Assembly (NCBI RefSeq): GCF_002159945.1
Contig: NZ_NFJQ01000001.1
Coordinates: forward strand, 124,001 to 188,000
Source: Cloacibacillus sp. An23
Lineage (GTDB): Bacteria; Synergistota; Synergistia; Synergistales; Synergistaceae
Reading direction: 5' to 3'
Length of the DNA: 64,000 nt
Shown here: positions 50,985 through 60,368 of the stretch, one piece after another
Position numbering within the stretch: the first letter of the stretch is position 1
Layout: each line of letters begins with the position of its first letter
Notes under the pieces: generated by a model
What the model saw: the letters and a program-made list of their open reading frames with translations, nothing else
Databases searched by the model: none
What the model was told of the DNA's origin: nothing
Program-made: the position numbers and the translations under genes

Positions 50985-51575
50985 ATGTTCCGCATAATCT
51001 GCGTCACGGACAGAAAACTCTGCTCCGGAGATTTTTTCGCGCGGCTCGCCGAAATATGCGCGGGCGGCGCGGACTTCGTGATACTGCGCGAAAAAGATCT
51101 GGCCGCCGCCGAATACGCCGAAGTCGCCGGGCGCGCGCTAGCAATCTGCGGCCCGCGGCTCGTCCTGCACGGCGCGGCGGCGCTTCCGCTTCTGCGCCGC
51201 GTCCCGCGCGTCCATCTGCCGCTCGCGGTTCTTGAAAGCAAGCCTGAAATCCGGAAAAACGCGGAACTTCTCGGCGTCTCCGTCCATTCGGCGGAAGAGG
51301 CGAAGCGCGCGCAAAAACTCGGCGCGGACTACGTCACGGCGGGACATATATTCGAGACCGCCTGCAAGAGCGGCCTGCCCGGACGCGGCCTGAGCTTCCT
51401 GCGCGATACTGCTTCGTCCGTAAACATACCCGTTTACGCGATAGGCGGAGTGTCGGCGCGAAACATCGCCGCCGTCCGCGGCGCTGGGGGCGCGGGCGCA
51501 TGCGTGATGAGCGGCCTGATGTCATGCGCGTCTCCCAAAGACACGCTCGCGGAGCTGCGCCGCGCAGCCGGCTAA
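50985..51575 (+). CDS. thiE: Thiamine phosphate synthase-like protein (ThiE/TenI family)
   Basis: Barrel protein of 196 residues that would join thiazole phosphate and HMP-pyrophosphate. Family motifs: VTDRKLC, ILREKDL (the LRxK pyrophosphate-binding motif), VSVHSAEEAKRA, DYVTAGHIFETACKSGLPGRGL, and YAIGGVS. Some proteins of this shape are TenI aromatases instead, so the assignment to ThiE is likely but not sure. Starts four bases after the thiH stop, with a weak RBS. Last gene of the operon; thiC, thiD and thiM are not in the window. Confidence 0.82.
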   Translation: MFRIICVTDRKLCSGDFFARLAEICAGGADFVILREKDLAAAEYAEVAGRALAICGPRLVLHGAAALPLLRRVPRVHLPLAVLESKPEIRKNAELLGVSVHSAEEAKRAQKLGADYVTAGHIFETACKSGLPGRGLSFLRDTASSVNIPVYAIGGVSARNIAAVRGAGGAGACVMSGLMSCASPKDTLAELRRAAG

Positions 51576-51602
51576 AAAGCGTCGGAACAAAAACAAAACC
51601 TG

Positions 51603-51640
51603 CGCGGCCCCGCGAAAAATTTCGTCGGGGCCGCGTTTTT
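51603..51640 (+). terminator. Terminator after the thi operon
   Basis: CGCGGCCCCG (51603-51612) pairs with CGGGGCCGCG (51626-51635), then five T. The loop itself can form a small AT hairpin. Confidence 0.87.
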
Positions 51641-51766
51641 ACTCAACGTCCGCCGCGCGCCGGACGCGCAGCCGTTTTACCTCGTACGCGAGCGAGCAAA
51701 ATCTCCCGCAAGATGATACAATAGAAAACGTTGCGAAAAAATTCTCTTACAGAAAGGGACGATTCA

Positions 51767-52948
51767 ATGCGTTACGTAGGAACCGTTTCGAGAGGGATAC
51801 GCCTCCCGGTCGTCACGCAGGGCGACGACATTATAAAGATAATAACCGAAAACGTCATAAAGGCCTCCGAGTCCGAAAGAGACAGATTCGAGATAAGAGA
51901 CCGCGACGTGATAGGCGTCACGGAATCGCTCGTCGCGCGTTCGCAGGGCAATTACGTCGCTCTGCGCGACATCTCCGCCGACATCGCGGCGAAATTCCCG
52001 AAGGGCGACGTCGCGATATTCGGCCCTATACTCTCGCGCAACCGCTTCCACCAGCTCCTGCGCGGAATGGCGGCGGGCATTAAAGGAAAGATACATATAA
52101 TCCTCACCTACCCGTCGGACGAGGTCGGCAACCAGACGATAGAGCCGATGAACTACTACCTGAACAGCGGCAGACTCTCCGGCGAATGCTTCGGCGAAGA
52201 CGAATACTACAGGGTCTTCGGAGAGTACAGACACCCGTTCACCGGCGTCGATTACGTGCAGCTCTACAAGAGCATAGCCCCGGAGCGAATCAGCGTACAC
52301 TTCTCCAACAATCCGCTCTCGGCGCTCAAATTCTCGAAACAGGCCGTCGTCGCGAGCATCCACGCGCGCGCGCTGCACCGCGACATACTCGAAAAAGGCG
52401 GCGCTGAAAAGGTCGTCACCCTCGACCAGATATGCGCCGCGCCGGTGCGCGAAGGCGCCGGCTACAATCCCGACTACGGAGTGCTTGGCTCCAACTACAC
52501 AAACGACGAGTCGGTCAAGCTCTTCCCGCGCGGCTGCGGCGAATTCGTGCGCAAACTCCAGGCCGAAATGAAAAGCCGCACGGGCCGCGACGTCGAAGTG
52601 CTCGTCTACGGCGACGGCGCATTCAAAGACCCGGTCTGCGGAATATGGGAGCTCGCCGACCCCGTGGTGTCGCCGGGCTTCACAGACGGACTGGCCGGCC
52701 TTCCTAAAGAGATAAAATTCAAGTACGTCGCGGACAACGCGGGAGACAAAGACCCCGCTCAGGCAGTCGAAGAGGCGATACGCGCGAAAGACGAACTCGA
52801 CCGGTTCGGCCACTCGACGCTCGGCACGACGCCGCGCCGCCTGACAGACCTCATAGGCTCGCTCTGCGACCTCACATCAGGCTCCGGCGACAAGGGCACG
52901 CCCGTCGTCTATATCCAGGGATATTTCGACAGCTACCTCGATGACTGA
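51767..52948 (+). CDS. CofE-like gamma-glutamyl ligase (F420-0:L-glutamate ligase family)
   Basis: 393-residue member of the CofE family, which in methanogens and actinobacteria adds glutamate to coenzyme F420. The N-terminal RLPVVTQGDDIIKII and DVIGVTESLVARSQGNYV match the family; long segments such as GDGAFKDPVCGIWELADPVVSPGF and GSGDKGTP are also typical of the stand-alone bacterial homologues. Nothing else in the window suggests F420 synthesis, so another acceptor is likely. ATG 51767 follows AAAGGGAC. The stop overlaps the thioesterase start by eight bases, indicating tight coupling. Confidence 0.75.
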   Translation: MRYVGTVSRGIRLPVVTQGDDIIKIITENVIKASESERDRFEIRDRDVIGVTESLVARSQGNYVALRDISADIAAKFPKGDVAIFGPILSRNRFHQLLRGMAAGIKGKIHIILTYPSDEVGNQTIEPMNYYLNSGRLSGECFGEDEYYRVFGEYRHPFTGVDYVQLYKSIAPERISVHFSNNPLSALKFSKQAVVASIHARALHRDILEKGGAEKVVTLDQICAAPVREGAGYNPDYGVLGSNYTNDESVKLFPRGCGEFVRKLQAEMKSRTGRDVEVLVYGDGAFKDPVCGIWELADPVVSPGFTDGLAGLPKEIKFKYVADNAGDKDPAQAVEEAIRAKDELDRFGHSTLGTTPRRLTDLIGSLCDLTSGSGDKGTPVVYIQGYFDSYLDD

Positions 52949-53681
52949 ACTTGAAAACCTACTTCCATACAGCGGCATAGACCCGCGCGGGCGCGTCAAA
53001 TTCTCCGTGCTGCTCGAGATGTTCCAGCGTATGGCGGACGTCGACGCGTCGCAGTACGGCCTATCGGTGCATCAGCTCCTGAAGCACAACATGACGTGGG
53101 TGCTGCGCAACTACCGAATAGAGCTTGAGCGGTACCCGACCCAGGAAAGCGGAAACATCCGCATAAAGACATACGCGGAGCCGTACCGCAATCTCTTCTC
53201 CCTGCGCTTCTTCAAAATGTGGGACTCGCACGGAGAATTCATCGGTTCCGCCTACACGTGGTGGGTGCTTCTCGACTTCGCGCGCCAGCGCCCGATACGC
53301 CTGGACAAATGCGATGTGGTTCGCGCGCTCTGGGACAACGCTACCGGAGTGTTTCCGCCCGAAGTAAAAATCCCCGAGGCGTCGGCTCCGACCCTTGAAG
53401 AAACATGGAAAGTCCGCTGGCAGGACCTCGACATGAACGACCACACCAACCACGCCGTCTACTTCAACTGGGCGCTCGACACGGTTCCAGACGAAGTGCC
53501 GGAACTCATGGAGCCGGTCCTCACCGAAGCGGAATTCCTCCACCCCGTCCCGAGGACGCGCGTCCGCTGCCTCACGCAGGAAATCCCATCCGAAAAAGGC
53601 CGCGCATTCCTCCACTCCATCCGCCATATCGAAGACGACACGGAATACGCGAAGCTGTATTCGCGGTGGGCTGAGAAGTAA
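52941..53681 (+). CDS. Acyl-ACP thioesterase family protein
   Basis: Double hotdog-fold thioesterase of 246 residues that releases fatty acids from acyl carrier protein. The first hotdog opens with LPYSGIDPRGRVKFSVLLEMFQRMA; the second carries the likely catalytic Asp-Asn-His cluster in DLDMNDHTNHAVYFNW near 160-175. Overlaps the CofE-like gene by eight bases, so the two are co-translated; a functional link between a glutamyl ligase and a thioesterase is not obvious. Confidence 0.87.
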   Translation: MTELENLLPYSGIDPRGRVKFSVLLEMFQRMADVDASQYGLSVHQLLKHNMTWVLRNYRIELERYPTQESGNIRIKTYAEPYRNLFSLRFFKMWDSHGEFIGSAYTWWVLLDFARQRPIRLDKCDVVRALWDNATGVFPPEVKIPEASAPTLEETWKVRWQDLDMNDHTNHAVYFNWALDTVPDEVPELMEPVLTEAEFLHPVPRTRVRCLTQEIPSEKGRAFLHSIRHIEDDTEYAKLYSRWAEK

Positions 53682-53687
53682 CTGCCG

Positions 53688-53726
53688 GACGCAGGCACGT
53701 AATCAACGTACCTGCGTCTTTACTTC
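53688..53726 (+). terminator. Candidate terminator after the thioesterase gene
   Basis: GACGCAGG (53688-53695) pairs with CCTGCGTC (53711-53718), with an inner ACGT/ACGT stem, then TTTACTT. The gap to 53933 is AT-rich, has TATAAT near 53784 and an extended -10 (TGCTAGAAT) near 53848, and a 6-bp hairpin (TCGCGG/CCGCGA) before the next gene. Confidence 0.55.
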
Positions 53727-53933
53727 ATCAGAAGCACAATCCACACCCTTTTTCATTTATTATTTTTGTTCTATTGACTACACGTATAATTTTATTCAGC
53801 AAAAAATTTTTTGTTAATTTTCATATATATATCTGCATGACGCTTTGCTAGAATTCTTCAGTCGCGGTGCGCTCCGAAAGGCCGCGATCAATCACAGTAA
53901 TGCGCGGATATTGTCGGCAAGAGGATGACCTGT

Positions 53934-55025
53934 ATGTTTGCGGATTATAAGTTCGGCGCGGGGCGCTATTTCCAAGAAAAAGGCGCTCTTTCCGCAGCCG
54001 GAATGGAAGCGGCGAGACACGGCGGACGGGCGTACATAATCGGAGGCCCGCGGGCAATGTCGGCCGTTGGAGAAAAGATTATAAAAAGTTTTCGCGCGTC
54101 CGGCGTAGAGCACGAAACAGAAATATATCCAGGATACCCGACGGAGGACAAAATTAAAGAACTCGCCGTGAAGCTGAAGGACAGGCGCGCCGACGTCATA
54201 GTAGGCGTGGGCGGAGGGCGAGTCATAGACGCGGCGAAAGCCGCCGCCGGAGAAGCTGGCATAAGCGTAATCACCGTTCCAACAACTGCGGCGACATGCG
54301 CGGCGTACACGCCGGTAAGCCCGTGTTACTTTCAAGACGGGAGATTCGACAAAACTCTGTGGCACGAAAACGAAGTGGCGGCAGTCATAGCGGACACCGA
54401 CGTCATCGCAGCAGCCCCCGAGAGATATATTGTGTCAGGAATGCTTGACGCGATGGCGAAATATGTCGAGATGGCCAACGGCGGAATCCCGGGCTTCGCA
54501 GCGACGCCGGCCGACAGGCACGGCGCTTGTCATCTTGCAAAATATATTTTCGATACGCTGGAAGAATGCGCGGAACAGGCCGTGCGAGACGCGCACGCGC
54601 GGATTCATACGAAACTTCTCGACGACGTTTGCTTTATCAATATCGCGCTCACAGGCATGGTAAGCGGAATGACCAGAGGAAAGGGACAGACGGCGGCGGC
54701 GCACGCGTTCTACAACGGAGTGCGAAGACTGTTCTGCAAAGAGGCGCGCAGTTTCCTTCACGGAGAAATCGTAGCCGTTGGACTGCTGTCGCAGTGCGCA
54801 TACAATTCGGACATGAAGCTCGCGGCAAAGCTGCGCGGCTTCATGCGCAGGCTGGGCGTTCCGACCTCTCTTGCAGAACTTGGAGTCGCAGAAACAGACG
54901 AAAACCTTTCCGCGCTTTTTGACTTCATGAAAACGGCGCGATTCATGCAGGCTCCCGGAGCGGACGAAGAACTGCTGAGGGAGTCTCTGGAACTGACGCG
55001 CGGAGAACGGAGCGCGCAGTTATGA
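53934..55025 (+). CDS. Glycerol dehydrogenase (GldA)-like iron/zinc-dependent alcohol dehydrogenase
   Basis: NAD-dependent dehydrogenase of the GldA branch, 363 residues. VGVGGGRVIDAAKAAA near 90 is the NAD-binding glycine loop; TVPTTAATCAAYTP near 115 and the metal ligands Asp (SGMLDAMAKYVE), His (AHAFYNG) and His (FLHGEIVAVG) are in place. The substrate may be a hydroxyketone rather than glycerol given its neighbours. ATG 53934 lies nine bases after AAGAGG; ATG 53925 touches it. First gene of an operon with an aminotransferase (ATGA overlap) and methionine gamma-lyase. Confidence 0.85.
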   Translation: MFADYKFGAGRYFQEKGALSAAGMEAARHGGRAYIIGGPRAMSAVGEKIIKSFRASGVEHETEIYPGYPTEDKIKELAVKLKDRRADVIVGVGGGRVIDAAKAAAGEAGISVITVPTTAATCAAYTPVSPCYFQDGRFDKTLWHENEVAAVIADTDVIAAAPERYIVSGMLDAMAKYVEMANGGIPGFAATPADRHGACHLAKYIFDTLEECAEQAVRDAHARIHTKLLDDVCFINIALTGMVSGMTRGKGQTAAAHAFYNGVRRLFCKEARSFLHGEIVAVGLLSQCAYNSDMKLAAKLRGFMRRLGVPTSLAELGVAETDENLSALFDFMKTARFMQAPGADEELLRESLELTRGERSAQL

Positions 55026-56215
55026 TTTCGTCAAGAATCGCAAAAAAACTCGGAGCCGGAGCCGCGCCGATTCGAGCGGCCTTCAACGAGGCCGAACGCC
55101 AGCGCGCGTTATACGGCTCGGACGCTGTGTACGACCTGAGCATCGGAAACCCTGGCGCGCCTATGGACGCAGCGGTCAGAGACGCAATCCGAGAGACTGC
55201 GTTGAGTATGGAAGAACACGGTTACATGTGCGAAGCCGGTTACGAATGGGTGCGCGCCAACATCGCGGCCTCCCTCAGCAAACGTTTCGGAACTCCGTAC
55301 AGCGCCGGCGAAATAGTAATGACTGCAGGAGCGGCCGGAGCCCTCAACGCAGTTCTGTGCGCTCTGCTGGACGCAGGCGACGAGGTCGTCGTAATACGTC
55401 CATATTACCCGCCTTACGTCTCTTTCATAGAAAACTGGGGCGGCGTGCCCATAGCGGCTGATTCGGATCTGTCAGATTTTCAGCCGGATTTCGCCTCTCT
55501 GAAAAAAAAGATAACGCGCAGGACGAAGGCCGTAATAGTAAATTCCCCTAATAATCCGAGCGGCGCGGTCTACACGCGCGAGACTGCGGAGCGAATGAGC
55601 GAGCTGCTGAAAAATTGCGGCAAACGATATGGAACGGACATATACCTCATATCAGACGAGCCTTACCGCGAACTGGTATATACAGGCGAGGAGCTTCCCG
55701 TGTGGGCTGAATATTATGGAGATAGCTTAATGGTCTATTCGTTCAGCAAGTCTTTATCTCTCGCCGGAGAACGCATCGGTTACGCAGCTGTATCGCCGTA
55801 TTCGCGCCGCGCGGCGGAACTGACCTCAGCCATACGCGCGGCTATTGGCGTGTGCGGATATGTCAACGCGCCCGCTTTTTTCCAAGGCGTAGTGGGCAAA
55901 TGCGCCGATATCGCGCCAAATCTTAATTTTTACACCGAAAACCGCCGTCTCTTATATTCCAAACTGCTGGAGACTGGCTTCGATGCGCAGGAGCCGCAAG
56001 GCGCGTTTTATATCTTCGTAAAATCGCCTCTTCCCAGCGAGCGCGATTTCATCGAAGCGGCGGCGAGGCGACACCTCATATTCGTAGGGGGAAGCGCTTT
56101 CGGCTGCCCGGGATATGCGAGGCTTTCATTCTGCGGGAAGCGTTCCGTAATATCCGGGGCGATGAAGGCGCTTGAACTGCTCGCGGGCGACTGCGGCCTG
56201 CGCGGCGGTTTATAG
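55022..56215 (+). CDS. Class I/II PLP-dependent aminotransferase
   Basis: Cytoplasmic aminotransferase of fold type I, 397 residues. PLP-binding elements are visible: GAAGALNAVLCALLDAGDEV near 93, NSPNNPSG near 175, DEPYRELVY near 215, and the Schiff-base Lys in SFSKSLSLAGERIGY near 242. The absence of GLPG-type specificity motifs leaves the amino acid undetermined; next to methionine gamma-lyase, an aromatic or sulfur amino acid is reasonable. Its ATG overlaps the stop of the GldA-like gene. Confidence 0.88.
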   Translation: MISSRIAKKLGAGAAPIRAAFNEAERQRALYGSDAVYDLSIGNPGAPMDAAVRDAIRETALSMEEHGYMCEAGYEWVRANIAASLSKRFGTPYSAGEIVMTAGAAGALNAVLCALLDAGDEVVVIRPYYPPYVSFIENWGGVPIAADSDLSDFQPDFASLKKKITRRTKAVIVNSPNNPSGAVYTRETAERMSELLKNCGKRYGTDIYLISDEPYRELVYTGEELPVWAEYYGDSLMVYSFSKSLSLAGERIGYAAVSPYSRRAAELTSAIRAAIGVCGYVNAPAFFQGVVGKCADIAPNLNFYTENRRLLYSKLLETGFDAQEPQGAFYIFVKSPLPSERDFIEAAARRHLIFVGGSAFGCPGYARLSFCGKRSVISGAMKALELLAGDCGLRGGL

Positions 56216-56249
56216 ACATAAGAAAACGTTTATTTAAGGAGGAATATCT

Positions 56250-57464
56250 TTGAGCAAATTCGACTTAAGCAAAGCTGGATTCGGCACGGCGGCAATACAC
56301 GCGGGACAAAACCCCGACCCCGTATACGGCGCGCTGGCGACGCCGATATTCCAGACATCGACCTATTGTTTCGAAACTGTCGAGGAAGGCTGCGGGAAGT
56401 TCAGCAAACAGATCCCCGGCTTCGTCTATTCAAGAAGCGGAAACCCCACAACCGCAGCGCTTGAACAGAAAATAGCCTTTCTCGAAGGCGGAGAGGCTTG
56501 CGTCGCCACCGCGTCAGGAATGGGGGCAATCGGCTCCGTACTCGTAGCGTTATTAAAGGCCGGCGATCATGTAATAGCGGGCAACTGCGTTTATGGCTGC
56601 ACGTCTTTCGTCATGCACGACACTTTGGCCAAGTTCGGCGTCTCCGTCTCTTTCGTGGACACGAGCGATCTCAAAGCCGTGGAAGCGGCGATACGCCCGG
56701 AGACAAAAATCATCTATTTTGAAACACCGACCAACCCCACAATGGTCATAACCGACATCGGAGCCATCTCGGAACTGGCGCATAAGCACGCGATCCGCGT
56801 AGTGGTAGACAACACCTTCGCGCCGCCGCCCATCCAGTACCCGATAAAGTGCGGCGCGGACATCTCGCTCCACAGCGTGACGAAATACCTCAACGGACAC
56901 GGCGACGTAATCGGCGGCGCTGTAGTGGGAAGGGCCGACGACATCGCGCTGATACGCGGCTCCGCGATGACGAAGCTCTGCGGCTCTTCGCCCAGCCCGT
57001 TCAATTCCTACCTTGTGCTGCGCGGTATGCAGACTCTCGAACTGCGTATGGCGCGCCATTGCGCCAACGGCGCGGCGCTGGCTAAATGGCTCGCCGCGAA
57101 TCCTTACGTCGATCGCGTATACTATCCCGGACTGGACGGCGCGCAGAGCGAACTCATCAAAAAACAGATGAACGGATTCACAGGCGCTATGATCTCGTTC
57201 GAGCTTAAAGACGGCGTCAACGGCATGGACAGCTTCACCGCCTGCAAAAAGATGATAAACGCGCTCAAGCTGGTCTCCATAGCCGTCAGCCTCGGCGACC
57301 CTGAGACTCTGATACAGCACCCGGCGAGCATGACGCACGGCAATATGTCCAAAGAGGACAGACTCGCCGCAGGAATCAGCGACGGCCTGATCCGCCTTTC
57401 CGCCGGCCTTGAGAATACCGAAGACCTGATAAGCGACTTCGAACAGGCCTTCGCGGCGATATAG
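56250..57464 (+). CDS. megL: Methionine gamma-lyase
   Basis: Splits methionine into methanethiol, ammonia and 2-oxobutyrate. 404 residues of the Cys/Met metabolism PLP family. Residues that mark MGL within the family are present at a one-residue offset from P. putida MGL: Tyr60 and Arg62 (YSRSGNPT), Tyr115 and Cys117 (VYGCTSF), and PLP Lys212 (SVTKYLNGHGD). Cys117 is what distinguishes it from cystathionine gamma-lyase and synthase. TTG start at 56250 with AAGGAGG seven bases upstream. A sulfonate-type ABC transporter follows immediately. Confidence 0.93.
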   Translation: MSKFDLSKAGFGTAAIHAGQNPDPVYGALATPIFQTSTYCFETVEEGCGKFSKQIPGFVYSRSGNPTTAALEQKIAFLEGGEACVATASGMGAIGSVLVALLKAGDHVIAGNCVYGCTSFVMHDTLAKFGVSVSFVDTSDLKAVEAAIRPETKIIYFETPTNPTMVITDIGAISELAHKHAIRVVVDNTFAPPPIQYPIKCGADISLHSVTKYLNGHGDVIGGAVVGRADDIALIRGSAMTKLCGSSPSPFNSYLVLRGMQTLELRMARHCANGAALAKWLAANPYVDRVYYPGLDGAQSELIKKQMNGFTGAMISFELKDGVNGMDSFTACKKMINALKLVSIAVSLGDPETLIQHPASMTHGNMSKEDRLAAGISDGLIRLSAGLENTEDLISDFEQAFAAI

Positions 57465-57465
57465 G

Positions 57466-58284
57466 ATGGAGAAAGGAAAAACGGACGGTCGGGGCGAAAA
57501 CGCCGTAGCCGTACACGACCTCTCCTTTGCCTACGAGGACGAGAAGGACAGGCTCATACTGAAAGACATAAACATCGACGTCGCTCCGGGAGAGTTCGTC
57601 TGTCTGCTCGGTCAGTCAGGCTGCGGCAAAAGCACTTTTCTGCGTCTGATCGCCGGTCTGGAAAAGCCGACGACGGGCGAGATACTGGCAGGCGGCGTCA
57701 AGGTAGACGGCGCGAGCCTCAGACGCGGCGTCGTCTTTCAGGACTACGGCCTGTTCCCGTGGATGACGGCGGGGGAAAACATCATGCTCGCCCTGACGCA
57801 GCGCTACCCGGACAGGGACAGGAGCGAACTGAAGAAAATCGCCGTGGATATGCTTCAGAGCGTTGGCCTCGATCCTGACGTCTACAAAAAACTGCCGAAA
57901 GAGCTTTCCGGCGGAATGAAACAGCGCTGCGCGATAGCGCAGTCCTTCAGCATAAATCCGCCTATACTGCTGATGGACGAGCCGTTCGGCGCGCTGGACG
58001 CCGTAACGCGCGCCAGGCTCCAGGATCTGATAATAGACCTGTGGTCGAAAGACGAAACGAAAAAAACGGTGTTTTTCGTCACGCACGACGTAGACGAAGC
58101 GATGCTTCTCGCAACAAGGATACTGGTATTCGGGCAGTCGCCGAGCAGCGTCATCTACGATTGCCAGCGTCCTCACGACAAACGCATAACAAGAGAAACG
58201 CAGTTCGACAACCCGGAGGCCGTCAAGCTGCGCAACACGCTGATAAAAATAATCAATACTGATGTCGAAAGACGCATGTCGTAA
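57466..58284 (+). CDS. ABC transporter ATP-binding protein (SsuB/TauB-like)
   Basis: ATPase of a nitrate/sulfonate/taurine-class importer, 272 residues. Walker A GQSGCGKST near 47-55, Q-loop VVFQDYGLFPW near 90, signature LSGGMKQR near 148, Walker B ILLMDEPFGALD near 165, and VTHDVDEAM. FPW after the Q-loop is the usual mark of the SsuB/TauB group. One base separates it from megL, so it is in the same operon and may import the sulfur compound used by that pathway. Confidence 0.9.
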   Translation: MEKGKTDGRGENAVAVHDLSFAYEDEKDRLILKDINIDVAPGEFVCLLGQSGCGKSTFLRLIAGLEKPTTGEILAGGVKVDGASLRRGVVFQDYGLFPWMTAGENIMLALTQRYPDRDRSELKKIAVDMLQSVGLDPDVYKKLPKELSGGMKQRCAIAQSFSINPPILLMDEPFGALDAVTRARLQDLIIDLWSKDETKKTVFFVTHDVDEAMLLATRILVFGQSPSSVIYDCQRPHDKRITRETQFDNPEAVKLRNTLIKIINTDVERRMS

Positions 58285-58324
58285 ACCGCAGACAAGCGGC
58301 AAAAAAGAAAGGAGATTTTACAAA

Positions 58325-59398
58325 ATGAAAAAAGTACTGTTCGCGGCGCTCGCCGCAGCCGTACTCGCAGGAGCCGGCGCGATTGCTGCCGGCGCTCCGT
58401 GCTGGGCCGACGACAAAACGGCAAAAGACAAACCGGAGACGGCAACGATAAGATGGGCCAGAGGTACGAGCGGCAACGGCCTCGTCACGGTAGCCAAGAG
58501 GCTCGGGTACTTCAAAGAATACGGCCTCGACGTCGTTGAGATAAACATGGAAGACGACAGCGGCACTGCGCTCGTTGCAGGAACGATAGACGTCGTTTCC
58601 AACAACGGCACGAACGACCCGCTTTCGGCAATAGCCGCCGGCAACGACATAATCATCTTCGGCGGACACATGCTCACCGGATGCATGCCTATAATCGCTC
58701 AAAAGGACACTGAGTGGAAAGGCATTGAAAGTTTCATAGGAAAGAAAATCGCATGCCCGCCCGACCAGTTCGCGCTGACCGGCGCTCTGCTGAAACTCGG
58801 ACACGACCCGCTCAAAGAGGCTGAATGGATGGTGCTCCCGACACAGAGCGACAGAGTCGCTGCGGTCGTCAGCGGCGAAGCAGATTTCGGAGTTATAGGC
58901 ACGGGGCAGATGTATTCCATACTGAATATGCCGAACATAAAAATCGTGAACTTTATGAGCGATATCACGCCCAACTACTCTTGCTGCCGCCTCTATACCC
59001 GCACGAACTTCCTGAAGGAGAATCCGACGACCTTCAAGCTGCTTATGAAGGCTCAGCTTCGCGCTCAGGCCTATTATGAGAAAAACAAAAAAGAAGTCGT
59101 CAAGTGGATGGCTGAAGAGATCGGTGCAAACGAAGACTACGTCGCCTCGTATATGCTCAACGAGCACTACCGCATCAACGCCGACCCAATAAAGGACAGA
59201 GTGATCGACGCTTGGAACGTTCTCGACAAGACAGGATTCCTCAGCGAGAACGCCAAGAATATTAAGATAACCGACCATATCGACACGGCGCTCTATAAGG
59301 CCGCCCTTGACGAACTTATGGCCGATGAGAAGATATATTCGCAGGACAAAGAATTCTACGACAGACAGCTCAAATTCTTTGAGGAGAACAACCACTAA
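58325..59398 (+). CDS. ABC transporter substrate-binding protein (SsuA/NMT1-like)
   Basis: Periplasmic receptor of the same importer, 357 residues. Signal peptide to about residue 28 (cleavage near ADD), then the NMT1/SsuA fold: IRWARGTSGNGLVTVAKRLGYFKEYGLDV, DVVSNNGTNDPLSAIAAGNDI, VSGEADFGVIG. The ligand is unknown but the neighbours point to a sulfur-containing or amino acid compound. ATG 58325 has AAAGGAG upstream; a longer frame begins at 58262 inside the ATPase gene and is rejected. Confidence 0.88.
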   Translation: MKKVLFAALAAAVLAGAGAIAAGAPCWADDKTAKDKPETATIRWARGTSGNGLVTVAKRLGYFKEYGLDVVEINMEDDSGTALVAGTIDVVSNNGTNDPLSAIAAGNDIIIFGGHMLTGCMPIIAQKDTEWKGIESFIGKKIACPPDQFALTGALLKLGHDPLKEAEWMVLPTQSDRVAAVVSGEADFGVIGTGQMYSILNMPNIKIVNFMSDITPNYSCCRLYTRTNFLKENPTTFKLLMKAQLRAQAYYEKNKKEVVKWMAEEIGANEDYVASYMLNEHYRINADPIKDRVIDAWNVLDKTGFLSENAKNIKITDHIDTALYKAALDELMADEKIYSQDKEFYDRQLKFFEENNH

Positions 59399-59470
59399 TT
59401 AAATAACGATTTCTACGGCGCTGGCGGCGGATTTCCGCCCCGCGCCGCTTATGCGGAGGAAAACCATTAT

Positions 59471-60235
59471 ATGGAAAAAGCAGTCTCGTTCATAAAAAAA
59501 TACTGGATCACCATAGGCATTTACGCCGCGTTGGTTCTTTTATATAAGATTATCGCCGACAACGGGCTTGTAAACGCCTTCCTTTTCCCGAAGATCGATT
59601 TGATATGCAAAGCGTTTCCGGCGGACTCGCATACGATGTTCCTCAACATGCTTTCCTCGTTCAGGCTCCTGATACCGTCCGTCGTCGTTTCGCTCGTCTT
59701 CGCTCTCGGCATAGGCACGCTGCTCGGAATGAATAAGAGGCTGCGCGAGATACTTCACCCGATCGTCTACACTTTCAGCGTCGTCCCGTCGATACTTCTC
59801 TCGCCGTTCGCGCTGCTTCTCGCACCGAGCTTCTGGGCGGCCTCGCTCTTTCTGGTAGTGTACGGGACCGTATGGGCCACGCTCTTCGCCACTATAACGG
59901 GGATAATGACGATAGACAAGCGCTATCTCGACAAGGCTGCGACTCTGGAGCTTCACGGCTGGAAGCGTCTGACGAAGGTCATTCTGCCGGCGGCGAGCCC
60001 TTCAATCCTCGCCGGCTTCGTCAACTCGCTGAGAAGTTCGTTCGTCATGCTCGTTTACGCCGAGATGTACGGCGCGAAGTACGGCATGGGATATTACGTC
60101 AGAAAATACGCCGATTTCGGGCTTTACGACAGAACGTGGGCCGGCTTCGTCTTCATGGTGGTCGTGCTCGTAGTAGTCATGCAGGTATTCGAACATATCA
60201 AAAAGTACATGCTGAAGTGGACGATTTCCCAGTAG
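59471..60235 (+). CDS. ABC transporter permease (SsuC/TauC-like)
   Basis: 254-residue membrane subunit of the SsuABC-like importer with six hydrophobic segments. The permease-ATPase coupling loop (EAA motif) is visible as DKAATLELHGWKRLTKVILPAASPSILAG near 155-185. GCGGAGG precedes the ATG. Last gene of the operon that starts with the GldA-like gene at 53934; a short terminator follows. Together the six genes look like uptake and breakdown of a methionine-like or sulfonated compound (inference). Confidence 0.9.
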   Translation: MEKAVSFIKKYWITIGIYAALVLLYKIIADNGLVNAFLFPKIDLICKAFPADSHTMFLNMLSSFRLLIPSVVVSLVFALGIGTLLGMNKRLREILHPIVYTFSVVPSILLSPFALLLAPSFWAASLFLVVYGTVWATLFATITGIMTIDKRYLDKAATLELHGWKRLTKVILPAASPSILAGFVNSLRSSFVMLVYAEMYGAKYGMGYYVRKYADFGLYDRTWAGFVFMVVVLVVVMQVFEHIKKYMLKWTISQ

Positions 60236-60278
60236 TCCGAATCGCGTCGCAGCATGAAAAGATAATTTTTTGTTTTAC

Positions 60279-60300
60279 GCCGGCCCGTAAGCCGGCTTTC
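60279..60300 (+). terminator. Candidate terminator after the SsuABC-like operon
   Basis: GCCGGC (60279-60284) and GCCGGC (60291-60296) form a 6-bp stem with a six-base loop, followed by TTTCATTT. Confidence 0.5.
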
Positions 60301-60368
60301 ATTTACACGCCGCCCAGCCTCTGATATAATTCAATTCAATCGGTTGCATCAAGAGGTGTCGCGGCTTT

